Shown: positions 31,106 through 41,945 of the stretch, piece by piece | Position numbering within the stretch: position 1 is the first letter of the stretch | Layout: the number at the start of each line of letters is the position of its first letter | Assembly: GCA_032716605.1 (NCBI GenBank) | Contig: CM064485.1 | Coordinates: 29,663,558 to 29,727,557 of the forward strand | Length of the DNA stretch: 64,000 nucleotides | Reading direction: 5' to 3' | Origin: Paralithodes platypus | Taxonomy: Eukaryota > Arthropoda > Malacostraca > Decapoda > Lithodidae | Position numbers and translations under genes: made by a program | Notes under the pieces: generated by a model | Told to the model about the DNA's origin: nothing | Seen by the model: only the letters and a program-made list of their open reading frames with translations | The model's database searches: none

Positions 31106-31900
31106 CTTCATCCATTCTCTGAACATGACCATACCACCTCAAAGTACTTCTCTTTATCCACTCAACCACACCACAATCAATGCCCAAAGCTTGCTCTTCC
31201 ATTCCAAAGGACTCTTACACTTCCTTATTACTTGGCCCATCTAGCCTATTCATGCCAGCTGCCATTCTGAAAAAGCTCATCTCCACGGCTCTGTTTGGAG
31301 AGGTCCTCGTCACTTGCTGTCCATGTCTCGCTTCGATACGAGAGTGTTGGGAGCAGCACACTGTTTCTCAGTTACTTTTGACTTCCTGGCTAACCATTCT
31401 TCCTTTGAGAATATTATCAAGTTCTCCAATCACCTTTCTCCCTTGCATTTTTCTCTCTTTTATCTCGCTCTTCATTTTACCATATTTGCATAGTACAGCT
31501 CCCAAATACTTGAAACTTTCAACCTCTTCCAGTACTTCATTTTTATTTTACAACTTTTCTCATGTTCTTTCTTGATTCTATATTTTTCCTTAAAATCTAT
31601 GGTTTCATGCATGCTTCTCTCAAACACCATTACCTTACATTTCCCTACATTGACCTTTAACTTTCTCTTTTCACATACCCTGTCAAAGTCAGTGACCACT
31701 CTCTGAAGTTATTCCGCATTTTCCGCCAACAGGACTGCATCGTCCGCATATTAAAATGTTAAAATCTTCCATGTTCTTCCTTCTGATTCCAGTCTAGCTC
31801 CCACACCCATTGATCCCGCCCTACATTCTCTAATCACTCCATCCATGTATATATTGAACAACCAAGCTGACATGACACATATGAAGTTAACATTGATAGG
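31106..31900 (-). pseudogene. RTE-like RT fragment (third family)
   Basis: On the minus strand the order is MSAWLFNIYMDGVIRECRAG, a disrupted ADDAVLLAENAE box, then TDFDRVCEKRKLKVNVGK (31472-31699) and, after further breaks, the C-terminal GHVQRM-like region near 31120. It resembles RTE1/RTE2 but differs from both. Several stops. Confidence 0.75.
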
Positions 31901-32111
31901 AATAGACTAGTTATATAGGCTCAAATTTAGAAAAAATTATTGTTTTTAGAAAATGTTTAGGTTAACAGATTGGGCCCTGGTAGGCTAATGATAGAATATA
32001 TTATAGGCTAGGTAAAATACCTGATAAGGTGTGGTTCTATATAGGCTAGTGTGATTTCAGTAACAGTCTGTAATTTGGATATTTTGATTATACCATTAGA
32101 TAATTCTATAT

Positions 32112-33633
32112 CTATCTATCTATCTATTGCCTGACGCCGTGATCCCCGAAGGGGTGGCCACGAACGAACCGCCCCCATGCACCTCTGTCCCCAGTCAGTC
32201 GACGCCCCAACCAGCACCGCCTTCGTTCATGTACTTCCTCACTCCATCCTTCCACCTCTCATTCGGTCTACCTCTCCCTCTCTGTCCCTCCATCTCGCTC
32301 TCATACACCCTCTTAGTCATTCTCTCGCTTTCCATACGTTCCATATGGCCGAACCATCTCAAGTTGTTCCTTTTCACACTTTCCAGCACATCTACATCCA
32401 CACCACACCTCCTTCTTACTTCCTCATTAGTCTGTCTATCCCTCCATGTAACTCCGCACGCACTCCTTAAGTAATTCATTTCCACTGCTCTCACTCTTGG
32501 TCTGAGTCTCTCAACTAACGTCCATGCTTCGCTTCCGTAAGTCAGTGTCGGGATTACCACACTGTCATGCAAGGACTTCTTCACTTCCATACTGACCACC
32601 CTATTTCTTGTTACTGCTTTTAGCGTTCCTACAACCCTCTTCCCCTGTTGTACCCTCTCCCGCACTTCTTCATCCATAGTCCCATCTTTACTCAACACAC
32701 TTCCCAGATACTTAAAAGAGTTGACGATCTCCATAGCCTGACCGTTCAGCTTCACCTCACACTCTGTGACTTCACCTCTTTCGAAGACCATAACCTTGCT
32801 CTTCCCCGCATTTACCTTCAAATTCCGTTTTTCGCACACTGTTCCAAACTCATTTACCAGACCCTGCAACTCCCATTCATTATCACTCATCAGAACTGTA
32901 TCATCCGCAAACAGCAGTATAGGTAGCTTCCACTCAATTCCCTCCCTTTTCAGCGATACACCAACATCCACTGCTCTTGATAGTATTTCTTTCATGACTC
33001 CATCCATATATACAATAAACAACCACGGGGACATCACACACCCCTGTTTCAAACCAACATTCAGGTCAAAGAACTCGCTCTGCTCACTCTCCACACGTAC
33101 TGCCGCCTTTGCACCCTCATACATGCTCTTCACTGCTTTCAGCAACTTGCCCTCTACTCTGTATATTCTAAGTACTTTCCACAAACCTTCTCTATCCACT
33201 CTGTCATAGGCCTTCTCCAAGTCCATAAAGGCAACATACACCTTTTGTTTCTTCTCCAGATACTTCTCCACAACACAATTCAGGGTAAAAATCTGATCTA
33301 CACATCCTCTTCCCTTCCTAAAACCTCCCTGCTCGTCGCCTATCCATTTCTCCGTTCTCACTCTCACTCTCTCAATCACTACCCTACTGTATACCTTCCC
33401 TACTACGCTTAGAAGACATATTCATCGGTGGTAACCACACACTCCTCTTTCCCCTTATATAGGGGGACTATTATGCCAGTCTTCCAGTCATCGGGTGCAC
33501 TCCCCTTCTCCCATGCTAGTTTGCACATTTTCCATACCCATTCGATCACTATCTCACCACCATACCTCAACATTTCCCCACACACTCCATCTGTTCCTGG
33601 TGCTTTCCCCAACTTCACTCTTTTCATGGCTTC
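32112..33633 (-). mobile_element. RTE1-like copy C, 5'-truncated
   Basis: RT from KRVKLGKAPGTDGVCGEML and WKTGIIVPLYKGK (33409-33642) through FMDLEKAYDRVDR and FADDTVLMS (frame 32195-33379) to the terminal hairpin and (TAGA)n. One frameshift lies near 33405 within the CGNHRG region. Almost identical to copies A and F. Confidence 0.92.
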
Positions 33634-33851
33634 ATGGCACACTATGAGGTTGATGGTTGGAGTCTGGGGCCAGCCAGTGTGTTATTTGGCAGACACCAGT
33701 GTTGTTGGTGGACGATTTGGTCTAACAATCTATGGTATCTGTCCACTGAACTCCCTGATCATCAGGGCACCCACCCTAGCCCAGCTCTTGAGCAGGGAGT
33801 GCATGGTGATAAAAACCCGCTCAAATGTTATCCTGTAACTCTAAGATCTGT
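33634..33851. other. No recognisable feature
   Basis: Unassigned sequence between RTE1 copy C and a short RTE1 3' end. Confidence 0.4.
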
Positions 33852-33890
33852 CTATTGCCGGACGCCGTGATCCCCGAAGGGGAGGGGGGG
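33852..33890 (-). mobile_element. RTE1 3'-end fragment (copy D)
   Basis: ctattgccggacgccgtg and the ccccgaagggg hairpin, then a poly(G) stretch and unrelated sequence. Confidence 0.75.
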
Positions 33891-33944
33891 GGGGTCACAA
33901 AGGAATTGCTCCATGCACTTTTGTCGTAGAGCAAATTGGCTATA

Positions 33945-34355
33945 AAGATTCCCTCGCTAAATCTTCCCATATGGTAGAAATATTAGTTTGATTACTCTAG
34001 TGACTATTTAGAGGTTAGTGGATAAGAAATAGGAAAGGTTTTTAGACTAAATCGGTGAGAATATAGATGTTGATAAAGTAAAGCACCTGGCTTTCACATA
34101 CCAGGTACCGGTACTGTACTGTACTTTATCAACACCTACATTCTCAACACTGATGTAGTCTAAAACATTTTTTTTTTTGAACCACTATCTATCTATCTAT
34201 TGCCTGACGCCGTGATCCCTGAAGGGGTGGCCACGAACGAACCGCCCCCATGCACCTCTGTCCCCAGTCAGTCGACTAACCACTAACTTCTAAATAATGA
34301 CTAGAGTAATCAAGCTAATATTTCTACCATTTGGGAAGAGTCAGCCAGGGAATCT
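33945..34355. mobile_element. Foldback element, arms ~140 bp, split by an RTE fragment
   Basis: The left arm (gattccctcgctaaatc, agaaatattagtttgattac, gaggttagtgg, gttgataaagta) returns reversed on the right (tactttatcaacacc, then after the RTE insertion aaccactaacttctaaataa, agctaatatttctacc, cagccagggaatc). Related pieces lie at 34590-34690, 36675-36740 and 63475-63555. Confidence 0.75.
34188..34277 (-). mobile_element. 90-bp RTE1 3' end with target duplication (copy E)
   Basis: Contains only (TATC)n, the terminal hairpin and ~40 further bases of RTE1. It lies between aaccacta at 34180-34187 and 34278-34285, so it is an independent insertion and not a deletion remnant. Confidence 0.9.
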
Positions 34356-34479
34356 TAATTAATAGCTAATTAACTTTAGCCCTGCTATGGGGTATGTGCC
34401 TGAGTATATTCATATACATCTTTGAATTACAGGATAAATCACATTTTCTGTCATAATTCTAATGATTACACTATTGTTC

Positions 34480-34552
34480 TATCTATCTATTTATTATTTA
34501 CTCAAGCCCATTCCCCATTTTTGTTTTTCTGAGGGTGGTCGACTCGAGACAG
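34480..34552 (-). mobile_element. RTE2-like 3' end fragment
   Basis: (TCTA)n, then actcaagcccattcccca and gtcgactcgagacaga, the diverged end of an RTE2-type element. Confidence 0.65.
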
Positions 34553-34865
34553 ATTATATATTTAGGTGCAAACTTTCTTCAGGCTAACTTTTGTTGATAA
34601 AGTACAGTACAGTACCTGGGATGTGAAAGCAATCTTTAGCCCAGAGTAGTCAATGTAAAGTTAAGTAAACCCTATTTGGTCAGTGGGAGGTTAATTTGGC
34701 TATCCCCTGTTTTGCCCCATAGATTTTGAGATTTTAAAATGTTTCACCCCATTAGTGTTTAGATACCAAGAAGATTCAGTCCACAATCCATTCAGGTGTT
34801 TAATTTTGGTTCCGAGAATGATGTCAAGCCTGTAACTCAGAAATCCGCCTGGGATATCTTTCTAT

Positions 34866-35246
34866 TTAAGGGGGGTGACCTGTTTTTGTTCTGTCCTTTT
34901 CTATCTTTCTCTGGCTTGTATCCATTTGGCCCCATTCAGCCTACTGTTTTAAGACGTTTATCCCCATCCAGGTGTCAATTTCTTACTGGTGAGCGGTAGC
35001 GAGCCAGCATATTTTTTACTTTTGTTAGACAGCAGGCTAAATTTGTAAATTTTTCGATAGAAAAATTTCTCCGGCGAAGCCGGATGTCTTCATATAATGC
35101 TGGCTCGCTATCGCTCGCCAGGAAGAAATCGACACCTAGATGGGGATAAACGTCTTAAAATAGTTGGCTGAATGGGACCGAATGGATACAAGCCAGAGAA
35201 AGGGAGAAAAGGACAGAAATAACAAAAAGCAGGTCACCTCCCTTAA
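34866..35246. mobile_element. Foldback MITE, family P1 (copy 4)
   Basis: TTAAGGGGGGTGACC to GGTCACCTCCCTTAA, both arms and the ccggcgaagccgg centre intact. Its terminal TTAA (35243-35246) is also the first TTAA of element X. Confidence 0.9.
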
Positions 35247-36215
35247 CCCTCCAGCCCCGGCTATGTATTATATATATATTCCTCGAAACCCGGGTGTTTT
35301 GGCCGAAAAACGTCTAGGCTAGGCTACCGTATATTCGTTAATCAGACTGCTTCCCGCATTCCCGCGCATCCCCAAGCGTAGCTGTGTTATTTACCTGTAG
35401 AATGGCATTAAGTAGAGCTCTCTAAGTCAACTGGTTGAGCTGTGATGATGATTTCATTGGAGATAACTTTATGGCCAACACAGCCACTTTACACCACTTT
35501 TCGATACTTAACCCTTCTTTAGCGGCCTATGCGGTTTATTTATGTGTACCGCCCAGCGGGGTGTTTTTAGCCAAAATAGGGCTGTTTACGTGATCATTTT
35601 CATGCCTAAATAAGACCCAGAACGTAAAACAAGTTTCTATCCCTGAAAGGGCATAAACAGAGCTTTCGAATGACACCATAACGATCCTTGTATGATGGAT
35701 AGTTTTCTTGCAATAACCGTGCAACGCGAGTGCAAAAAGCAGGTAATTCGGTACTTTCGGTACATAATTGAGTATGTAGCGAGTGAGAGAGGGAGGAGGG
35801 AGCTGAGATTTGTGTCAGTAGGTTCACCGCGGTGGTCTGGAGCAGTCATACGCTCGCTAGTCTCCTGCCACCACTTGTCTCTCTCTCTCAGCCACATTAC
35901 GTGCTGAAATTGCCACTCGACCTATGTCGAGCGCCGCCACATAGTCCAGCTTTATTTAACTCGACTTAAGTGGTGAGCCTCTTTTTAAGGGTTAACAACA
36001 ACATACAGGCACACATGAACAAGCGACGCTCTCCTTCTTGTGGCCGGAGATGCGGGGCGTCGGTCCAGCCGGCTGTTGTTTACATGCGTCGGACCGACGC
36101 CTCGCACACGAAGCTCACAGGCTTTCAACCACTGGGCGTTCAAGAGGCCTTCCGGGTACCTGTTATATGCTTTTTTATGGGCGTTCAAGAGCCCTTCCGT
36201 GGTGAGAGGGTTTAA
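35243..36215. mobile_element. TTAA-flanked piggyBac-like MITE, family X, carrying Y
   Basis: TTAACCCTCCAGCCCCGGC at the left; GGTGAGAGGGTTTAA at the right. Outside the Y insertion it matches 49039-49526 almost throughout, including cccgcattcccgcgcatcc and the inverted gcgtcggtcc/ggaccgacgc pair. No transposase. Confidence 0.88.
35508..35995 (-). mobile_element. MITE Y (copy 2) inserted in X
   Basis: TTAACCCTTCTTTAGCGGCC to TTTTTAAGGGTTAA. The X copy at 49039-49526 reads cgatacttaacaacaac without Y, so the TTAA duplication and the exact ends are proven within the window. Confidence 0.95.
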
Positions 36216-36575
36216 AGGGGTATGGGCTTATTTATTTGCTTATTTAGTTATTTTTATATTATGTTTTCTAGTTTCTTCCCTAGACCTCCATCAAAATTAA
36301 AAAAACATCCATTAGATCTCCCTTCTAGAATAATTTTTAAATTTTTCGGTAGAAAAATGTCCAGCCAAAGGCCGGTTCTTCCAAAATTATAGGCTCCATT
36401 GTTCGCCAGGGGAAAAAAGACCCCTAAATAGCACGAAAGGTCTTAATATTGACAAAGAATTAGGGCGGAAGGTCTTACAATTGACACAAACCGGACAAAC
36501 GTCCTAAAATCTGAAACTAATGGGGCTAAACATGAGGAAGAAGGGGATTTAGGAAATTGACCCCTCTCCCCTGCA
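36212..36575. mobile_element. TTAA MITE, family P2 (copy 7), reversed, decayed
   Basis: Starts at the TTAA ending X; contains cctagacctccatcaa, tttttcggtagaaaaatg and the acgaaaggtctta blocks. The far terminus (gacccctctcccc) is eroded. Confidence 0.75.
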
Positions 36576-36734
36576 TCCCAACACACACCAATGGGCAGTT
36601 TGGGTATAACAACCCTCCCCTGTAAACCGGTACAGGCTAGATAATATATAGTTGCTTCGGCATATAACATACATTGATTTTACATACCAGGTACAGTACT
36701 ATACTTTATCAACACTTACATTCTCAAGTGATTT

Positions 36735-36796
36735 AGTCTTTAAAACCTTTTCGCACCCCTCTTTGGGAGTACGGCTTCTGGCAATAGATAGGTAGA
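36735..36796 (+). mobile_element. RTE-like 3' end fragment
   Basis: ttcgcacccctctttggg, then ggcttctggcaatagatagg, a diverged RTE1-type terminus with a short tail. Confidence 0.6.
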
Positions 36797-36954
36797 TGTA
36801 GACCTGTATTTAGGAGAATTAGCATTGAAACTAGTTATAATACATTTATATATCCATAAAATGCTTTGTATGAATAGGAAGGGTACATTATTATTGCAAT
36901 TTGGTATTATTACTGCTTAAGGCTCCAACTTAGTTATAGCCTAAAAGTGGCTAT

Positions 36955-37040
36955 AGGTCTTCCTGAATTTACGATTAGGTTATGTTCCTGAAAACTTGAT
37001 CTGAAATAGAAAAATCCTATAGCGAACCCTAAAGTTAATG
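36955..37040. repeat. Dispersed repeat also at 63340-63415
   Basis: tacgattaggttatgttcctg through tagaaaaatcctatagcgaaccct recurs near the right end of the window with changes. Origin unknown. Confidence 0.65.
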
Positions 37041-37091
37041 GGGTAAATGGGGATGCATTCTGGGACCAGCCAAAACCCAAACCCAAACCCA

Positions 37092-37213
37092 AACCCTTGG
37101 TAGGGGCAAGGAACATCCATATTTTCAAGAAAAAATTGGATGAAAGTAGACTGAGAGACGGGACAATACGAGCTTAGCTCAACTCCTGTAAACTACAATT
37201 AGGCAATTAGGTA
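37092..37213 (+). mobile_element. CR1-like family 1, 3' end fragment
   Basis: Matches the last codons (ARNIHIFKKKLDES) and the 3' UTR (ctgagagacgggacaatacg, aactcctgtaaactac) of the copy ending at 50250, with an aattaggtaaat-type tail. Confidence 0.85.
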
Positions 37214-37373
37214 AATATACCTAATAACCTATAATATTATCATAAATTGGGGCATCAGATAGTGAGAGAGATCTGTATTAGAATATAGGTTTGATTCCCG
37301 GAGGGAAGAATGAAAACCTAATATTTAGTAGGGGCCCCGTAATTATTTACGATATGCCTATTAGTATAAGGAT

Positions 37374-38009
37374 TTGAGCATAGAACAAAGAAAAAAAATA
37401 AAGGAACTACAGGAAAAGGCTGATGAGGAAAATGGAAAGTTGGGTGAGGAGGATAAGAAGAAGTTTTTCTGGAGAGTGAGGAAGTGGTTTATAAGAATGG
37501 AAGGGAGAGCAGGGAGGGAAGAGAATGTGACAGAAGTTGTGGCAGAGGTGGAGAGCAGGGTGGAAGCGTCTCGGGGAGAGGCAGAAGAAGCTGCAGACCC
37601 AGTACCAGTAGTGTGAGGGCACGGACAGGAGGAGCGGGATGATGTAGCTGCTGAAGGAATGGTAGAAAGATTAAGGATTATGTTTAGTAATGTGGATGTG
37701 TTTACCCAGGACAAGAAAAGAGAACTGATATGTAGGTTGGAGGATGAAGAGGAAAAACCTGATGTCATAGCCTTACAAGAAGTAAGACCAAAAAATGCTA
37801 GAATTGAAAGGGAAATGGTGGAGTATAGTTTGAAGGGTTTTGAGTTGTACGAGAGGAATCCTATTAGAGCAGAGGTTGGAAGAGGAATGTTTATTTATGT
37901 AAGAAAAGAGCTCAAGGTAAATGAGGTGGATATGAGACAGCAGTATTGTGAGTATTTGTGTATTGAAGTAAAATGTACAAGAGGGTCAATTCTAATTGCC
38001 TCTATATAT
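37374..38009 (+). pseudogene. CR1-like family 2: ORF1 end and endonuclease start
   Basis: The first frame (37374-37616) is Lys/Glu-rich and likely coiled coil (IKELQEKADEENGKLGEEDK), as at the end of CR1-type ORF1 proteins. The second (from 37659) is the N-terminal half of an APE endonuclease: RIMFSNVDVFTQDKKRELI, PDVIALQEVRPKN with the catalytic Glu, and SILIASIY. It stops at an RTE2 insertion; the other half resumes as RSPNNSREEDD at 53424, so both are one element. cctctatatat duplicates at 37999-38009 and 53413-53423 confirm this. Confidence 0.9.
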
Positions 38010-38438
38010 CTATCTATCTATTCTATTCTATCTATTCTATATGCTCAGGCCCAATCCCCATTTTGGGGGTAACCGACTCGAGACAGAGCAAGAACAGGGA
38101 AAACACAAAAACAACATAAAACAACGAATAAACACAGATAAAAAGCACCAACTCAGACACATCCAGGTCACCCAGGAGAAGACCCAGAGACCAGGGTCAC
38201 CAAGGTCGCTCCAGCACTCCCCCGGCCCCCGACCACCCGGAGAGGTTCCGATCTCGGCAGGCAGACATGCAGCGGAGCCAAAGCCACACGCCCTCCCACC
38301 ACACTTCCAGGCGCACCCTTCATATTAATCGTCTCCCCGGGCCAGGCGCCTGATGGACTATTATCTAGTCCAACTTGCACCCGACCCCTTACTCCAAATG
38401 ACCACGTGTTCACTCAACTATTCACAAGCATTCTCCAT

Positions 38439-39692
38439 TCACTCCTGTCCACCACCACTTCCCCTGCCTGATCTATAGTCATTCCTCTTATCATCCAAAG
38501 CTTTTCTTACACAGTCTCTCCATCTCAATGGGGGTCTTGCTGCCCTTCTATCTCCCCTTGTACCTGACTCACATATTCTCTTCGTAAGCCTTTCATCTCC
38601 CATTCGTTCAACATGACCATACCAGCTCAGCACCCTTCTGTCCACTCTGGCTGACAAATGTTCCTGCTGCCCCACTCTCCTACGTATCTCTTCATTCCTC
38701 AATCTGTGTCTACGAGTAACTCCACACATACTACTCCTCAAGCAGCTCATCTCCATCACATCCAGCCTTCTTTTCTCCTTTTTCTTCAGAGCCCATGTCT
38801 CAGCCCCATACATCACTGTTGGCACAACAATTCCTTGATACAGTGCGCTTTTTACTTTCACTCCGAGATTTCTCGTCTTCCACATACTTCCCATTGCTCC
38901 GAAAACCTTCCTTCCTTCACACACTCTCTGTTTTACCTCCATTTCCATACCTGCACTCCTGCTTATCGTTCCTCCTAGATATTTAAAACACTCTACTTGT
39001 TCCAATATTTCCCCATCCAGCCTCACATCTAGATTCACCCTATGCTCTCCCCTATTACACACCATTACTTTACTTTTATTGACGTTCACCTTCAGTTTCC
39101 TCCTTCCACAAACCACACCAAACTCTTTGGCTACCCGCTGCAGTTTCTCATCAGAATCCACCACCAATGCTGTGTCATCAGCGAACAGCAACTGATTCAA
39201 CTCCCAAGCTCTACCATTCTTTCCTACTAAACCCAATCCTCTTCCCATAGTTCTCCTTTTCACCTCCCTCACCACACCATCCATAAACATATTAAACAGC
39301 CATGGTGACATTACACAACCCTGTCGCAAACCTACCTTTACCTCAAACCATTCACTCAACTCACCATTTCCTACTCTCACACATGCTCTGCTCCCTTCAT
39401 AAAAACTCTTAACTGCTTCTAACAAATTTCCTCCTATTTCATAAATCCTTAACACCTTCCATATTACTTCACGGTCCACACGATCATACGCTTTTTCCAA
39501 GTCCATAAAAACCCAAAATATCTCCATATGCTTCTCTAAATACTTCTCGCATAACTGTCTTAATGCAAACATCTGATCCACGCACCCTCTTCCCCTCCTA
39601 AAACCGCACTGTTCTTCTCCTATTGCAACTTCCGTACACTTTATTATCCTCTCTATCAACACCCTGCCATACAGCTTTCCCACCACTGACAA
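38439..39692 (-). pseudogene. RTE2 reverse transcriptase, main part
   Basis: GFRRGRGCVDQMF, FMDLEKAYDRVDR, LRQGCVMSPWLFNMFMDG, the FADDTALVV box, ECFKYLGGTISRS, YGAETWALKKKEK and SWYGHVERMGDER follow in order. The ATG at 39692 is internal; the natural frame continues past the DIRS insertion at 52488. A frameshift near 38500 alters the extreme C-terminus (DDKRNDYRS in place of DDRGITIDQ seen in the other copy). Confidence 0.88.
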
Positions 39693-39709
39693 TAAACTAA
39701 TACCTCTAT

Positions 39710-39999
39710 TTATTGGTGGCTCCTTACGTCAATGACGTAAGTGCCTATGTTAATATGGCCTCGTTCCGGGCTCCTCTGAGCCCGGGTTAACCTGGATCAC
39801 GGTGGTCGAGAACCAAGATCATCATAGGGGGTACCCCTTAATCATTCCTACGGTACGTCATTGGGTTGGAGCCACTGAAAAGTAGGAAATAAAAAGAAAA
39901 GAATTAGCACAGTTTGAACACCGCGCCGACGCGCGCTCACGGTCTACCTCTGTTTCCCATACACCTGCTAGTTGGCTGTTCCTCCCAGGAACCTTCTCT
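39710..39999 (+). repeat. DIRS left inverted terminal repeat
   Basis: Runs from ttattggtggctcc to ggaaccttctct; matches the reverse complement of 52152-52443 with only a few differences near the outer end and one at 39950. Confidence 0.9.
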
Positions 40000-40384
40000 C
40001 TCGCCCACCGAGCCAGCCAAGGTAGACGTGCGAGTCCTTACCTCATGCTCAGGGTTACATAGCCCCTCTTGAGCACGTCAGTTTTGGTCCATAGTGAATA
40101 TATAGTGCAGTTGAAATCATATACGCGTTTAGGAATGTGTTTGTTTGGACCAATTTCACTTGTAATCCTGTAAGTAAGGACTTCATAGTCTGGGCTGGTC
40201 GGCGGGCGTGTCATCAGAGCCACTTTCACTTTCTAAAGCCTCAATTTTTGTGTTTATTTCTGTATGTCGTATCATACGAACCTCGGCTCCTTAGCGGCAG
40301 TGTCTTTTGTTCTGTGATAGTGTGTATTAACATTGTAGCTCGATAGATACTGACTTAAGTGTTGAATTATATGCGAGTGTCATC
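40000..40384. other. DIRS leader region, no coding signal
   Basis: Unassigned sequence after the left repeat; short frames only. Confidence 0.45.
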
Positions 40385-40690
40385 AGCTTATATCTGTGAG
40401 CCCTGACAGTCAAACCTCGGTTGTGCCTAAACCAGAGGTTGTTTTTCAAGCCACCGTAAGATTTGTACTTCGGTACAAATTTCCTAAGCCTAATTTGTTC
40501 TGTGCTGGTTGTGTTTTAACATGATACCATGACAGATATTCCCTTAAGAGTGGAATTATAGGTAAGTATAAGATTCACATATCTATAATTCCTGACAGGT
40601 AGCCCCTGGTCGTGCCCTAGCCAGAGGTTATTTTTCAGGCCACCGTAATATTTTTACTTAGGATCAAAATTTCCTAAGCCTATAATTTCC
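40385..40690. repeat. Duplicated ~185-bp leader segment in the DIRS element
   Basis: cctgacagtcaaacctcgg to aaatttcctaagcct recurs diverged as cctgacaggtagcccctgg to aaatttcctaagcct. Possibly a transcriptional control repeat; unproven. Confidence 0.7.
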
Positions 40691-41019
40691 AGAAAATTTT
40701 AACCTATTTCCATTCAATGCTTCACTCCACAATTCTCTATGATTCTTTCAGTATTTACTTCCAAGTTTTCCTTTAAAAGTGAATATTAATTTTAACTTTA
40801 TTTATTTGCTTTATTTACACTTTTAACATTATTCAAGCACTCATATATCCTTTTTGTTTTCCAAGGGTATCAAGAGTACCCATAATAATATCATTTTTGA
40901 ATATACTGTATCCCACTATGATGTAAGATTCTAATACGACATGCTGTTAATTTTCCAAATACCCAGATACCCTAGGCCCTGTCTCAAAAGGTCCGGTTCC
41001 AAGGCCCGGACACGGGACT

Positions 41020-41530
41020 GACAGATATGGTGACAGTCCCGAGTGCGGGACTGCCAGTCTGCAAGATATGGTGACAGTCCCCGAGTGCCCAGTTATGCGG
41101 GCGTCGGGCGAGCCGCGATACTGGAATACCATACAACCTCAAGTTCCTGTTGTTCCCGAGTCCTTATCTCAATAAGGCCCGGTTACCAGGACTGCCGAGT
41201 ATGGCGAAAAGTCCTGGGTACCCAGATGGGCCGGAAATACAATAATAACATACCACCATACAACCCCAAGTTCCCGAGTTCCCGAGTCCTTATCTCAATA
41301 AGGCCCGGTTACCAGGACTGCCGAGTATGTCGAAAAGTCCCGGGTACCCAGATGGGCCGGAAATACAATAATAACATCCCACCATACAACCTCAAGTTCC
41401 CGAGTTCCCGAGTCCTTATCTCAATAAGGCCCGGTTACCAGGACTACCGAGTATGGCTAAAGTCCCTTTAGCCCCGAGTAGGTCCTACCCAGATGGGCCG
41501 GAAATACAATAATAACATAGGCTAGGCCTA
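41020..41530. repeat. 126-bp tandem repeat, about 3 units plus partials
   Basis: tccttatctcaataaggccc starts at 41161, 41287 and 41413; each unit includes gggtacccagatgggccgg and a cataccaccatacaacc segment. Lies in the DIRS element before its RTE1 insertion. Confidence 0.88.
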
Positions 41531-41945
41531 CCACCATACAACCTCAAGTATTAAGGTCATGTGATAATCGTTCCCTAGACTAAAGTAAGCCTAGGCTACC
41601 CAGGAACATTAATTATTTTTTAAGAGGAAACACTATGAATGCAATAAAGTTTCCAATATACTCCATAATCCCAGGGATTAGATCTAGGCCTAGAGTATAA
41701 ATATTTTTTTGGTAACATTACCTGAGGCCATGAATAGGCTATGTAGGCCTACATATTAATAAATTTGGGTGATAATGAATGTTTCATTTCCCCTGGAATA
41801 TATAAACTGAATGGATAGTTTATTCCTGTGTTACACCAACTGTTCTATGAAACTTAAAGGCGTTAACACCACAGGCTTCCTTTAGGAAATGCCACCTGTA
41901 ACCTTTTATGTTTTATTTGATATTAAACTGACTTGATTAGTACAT

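Noticed and set aside
37077..37096. Telomere-like AACCCA repeats
   Set aside because: Only about four units inside a dispersed repeat; not the TTAGG type expected in arthropods.
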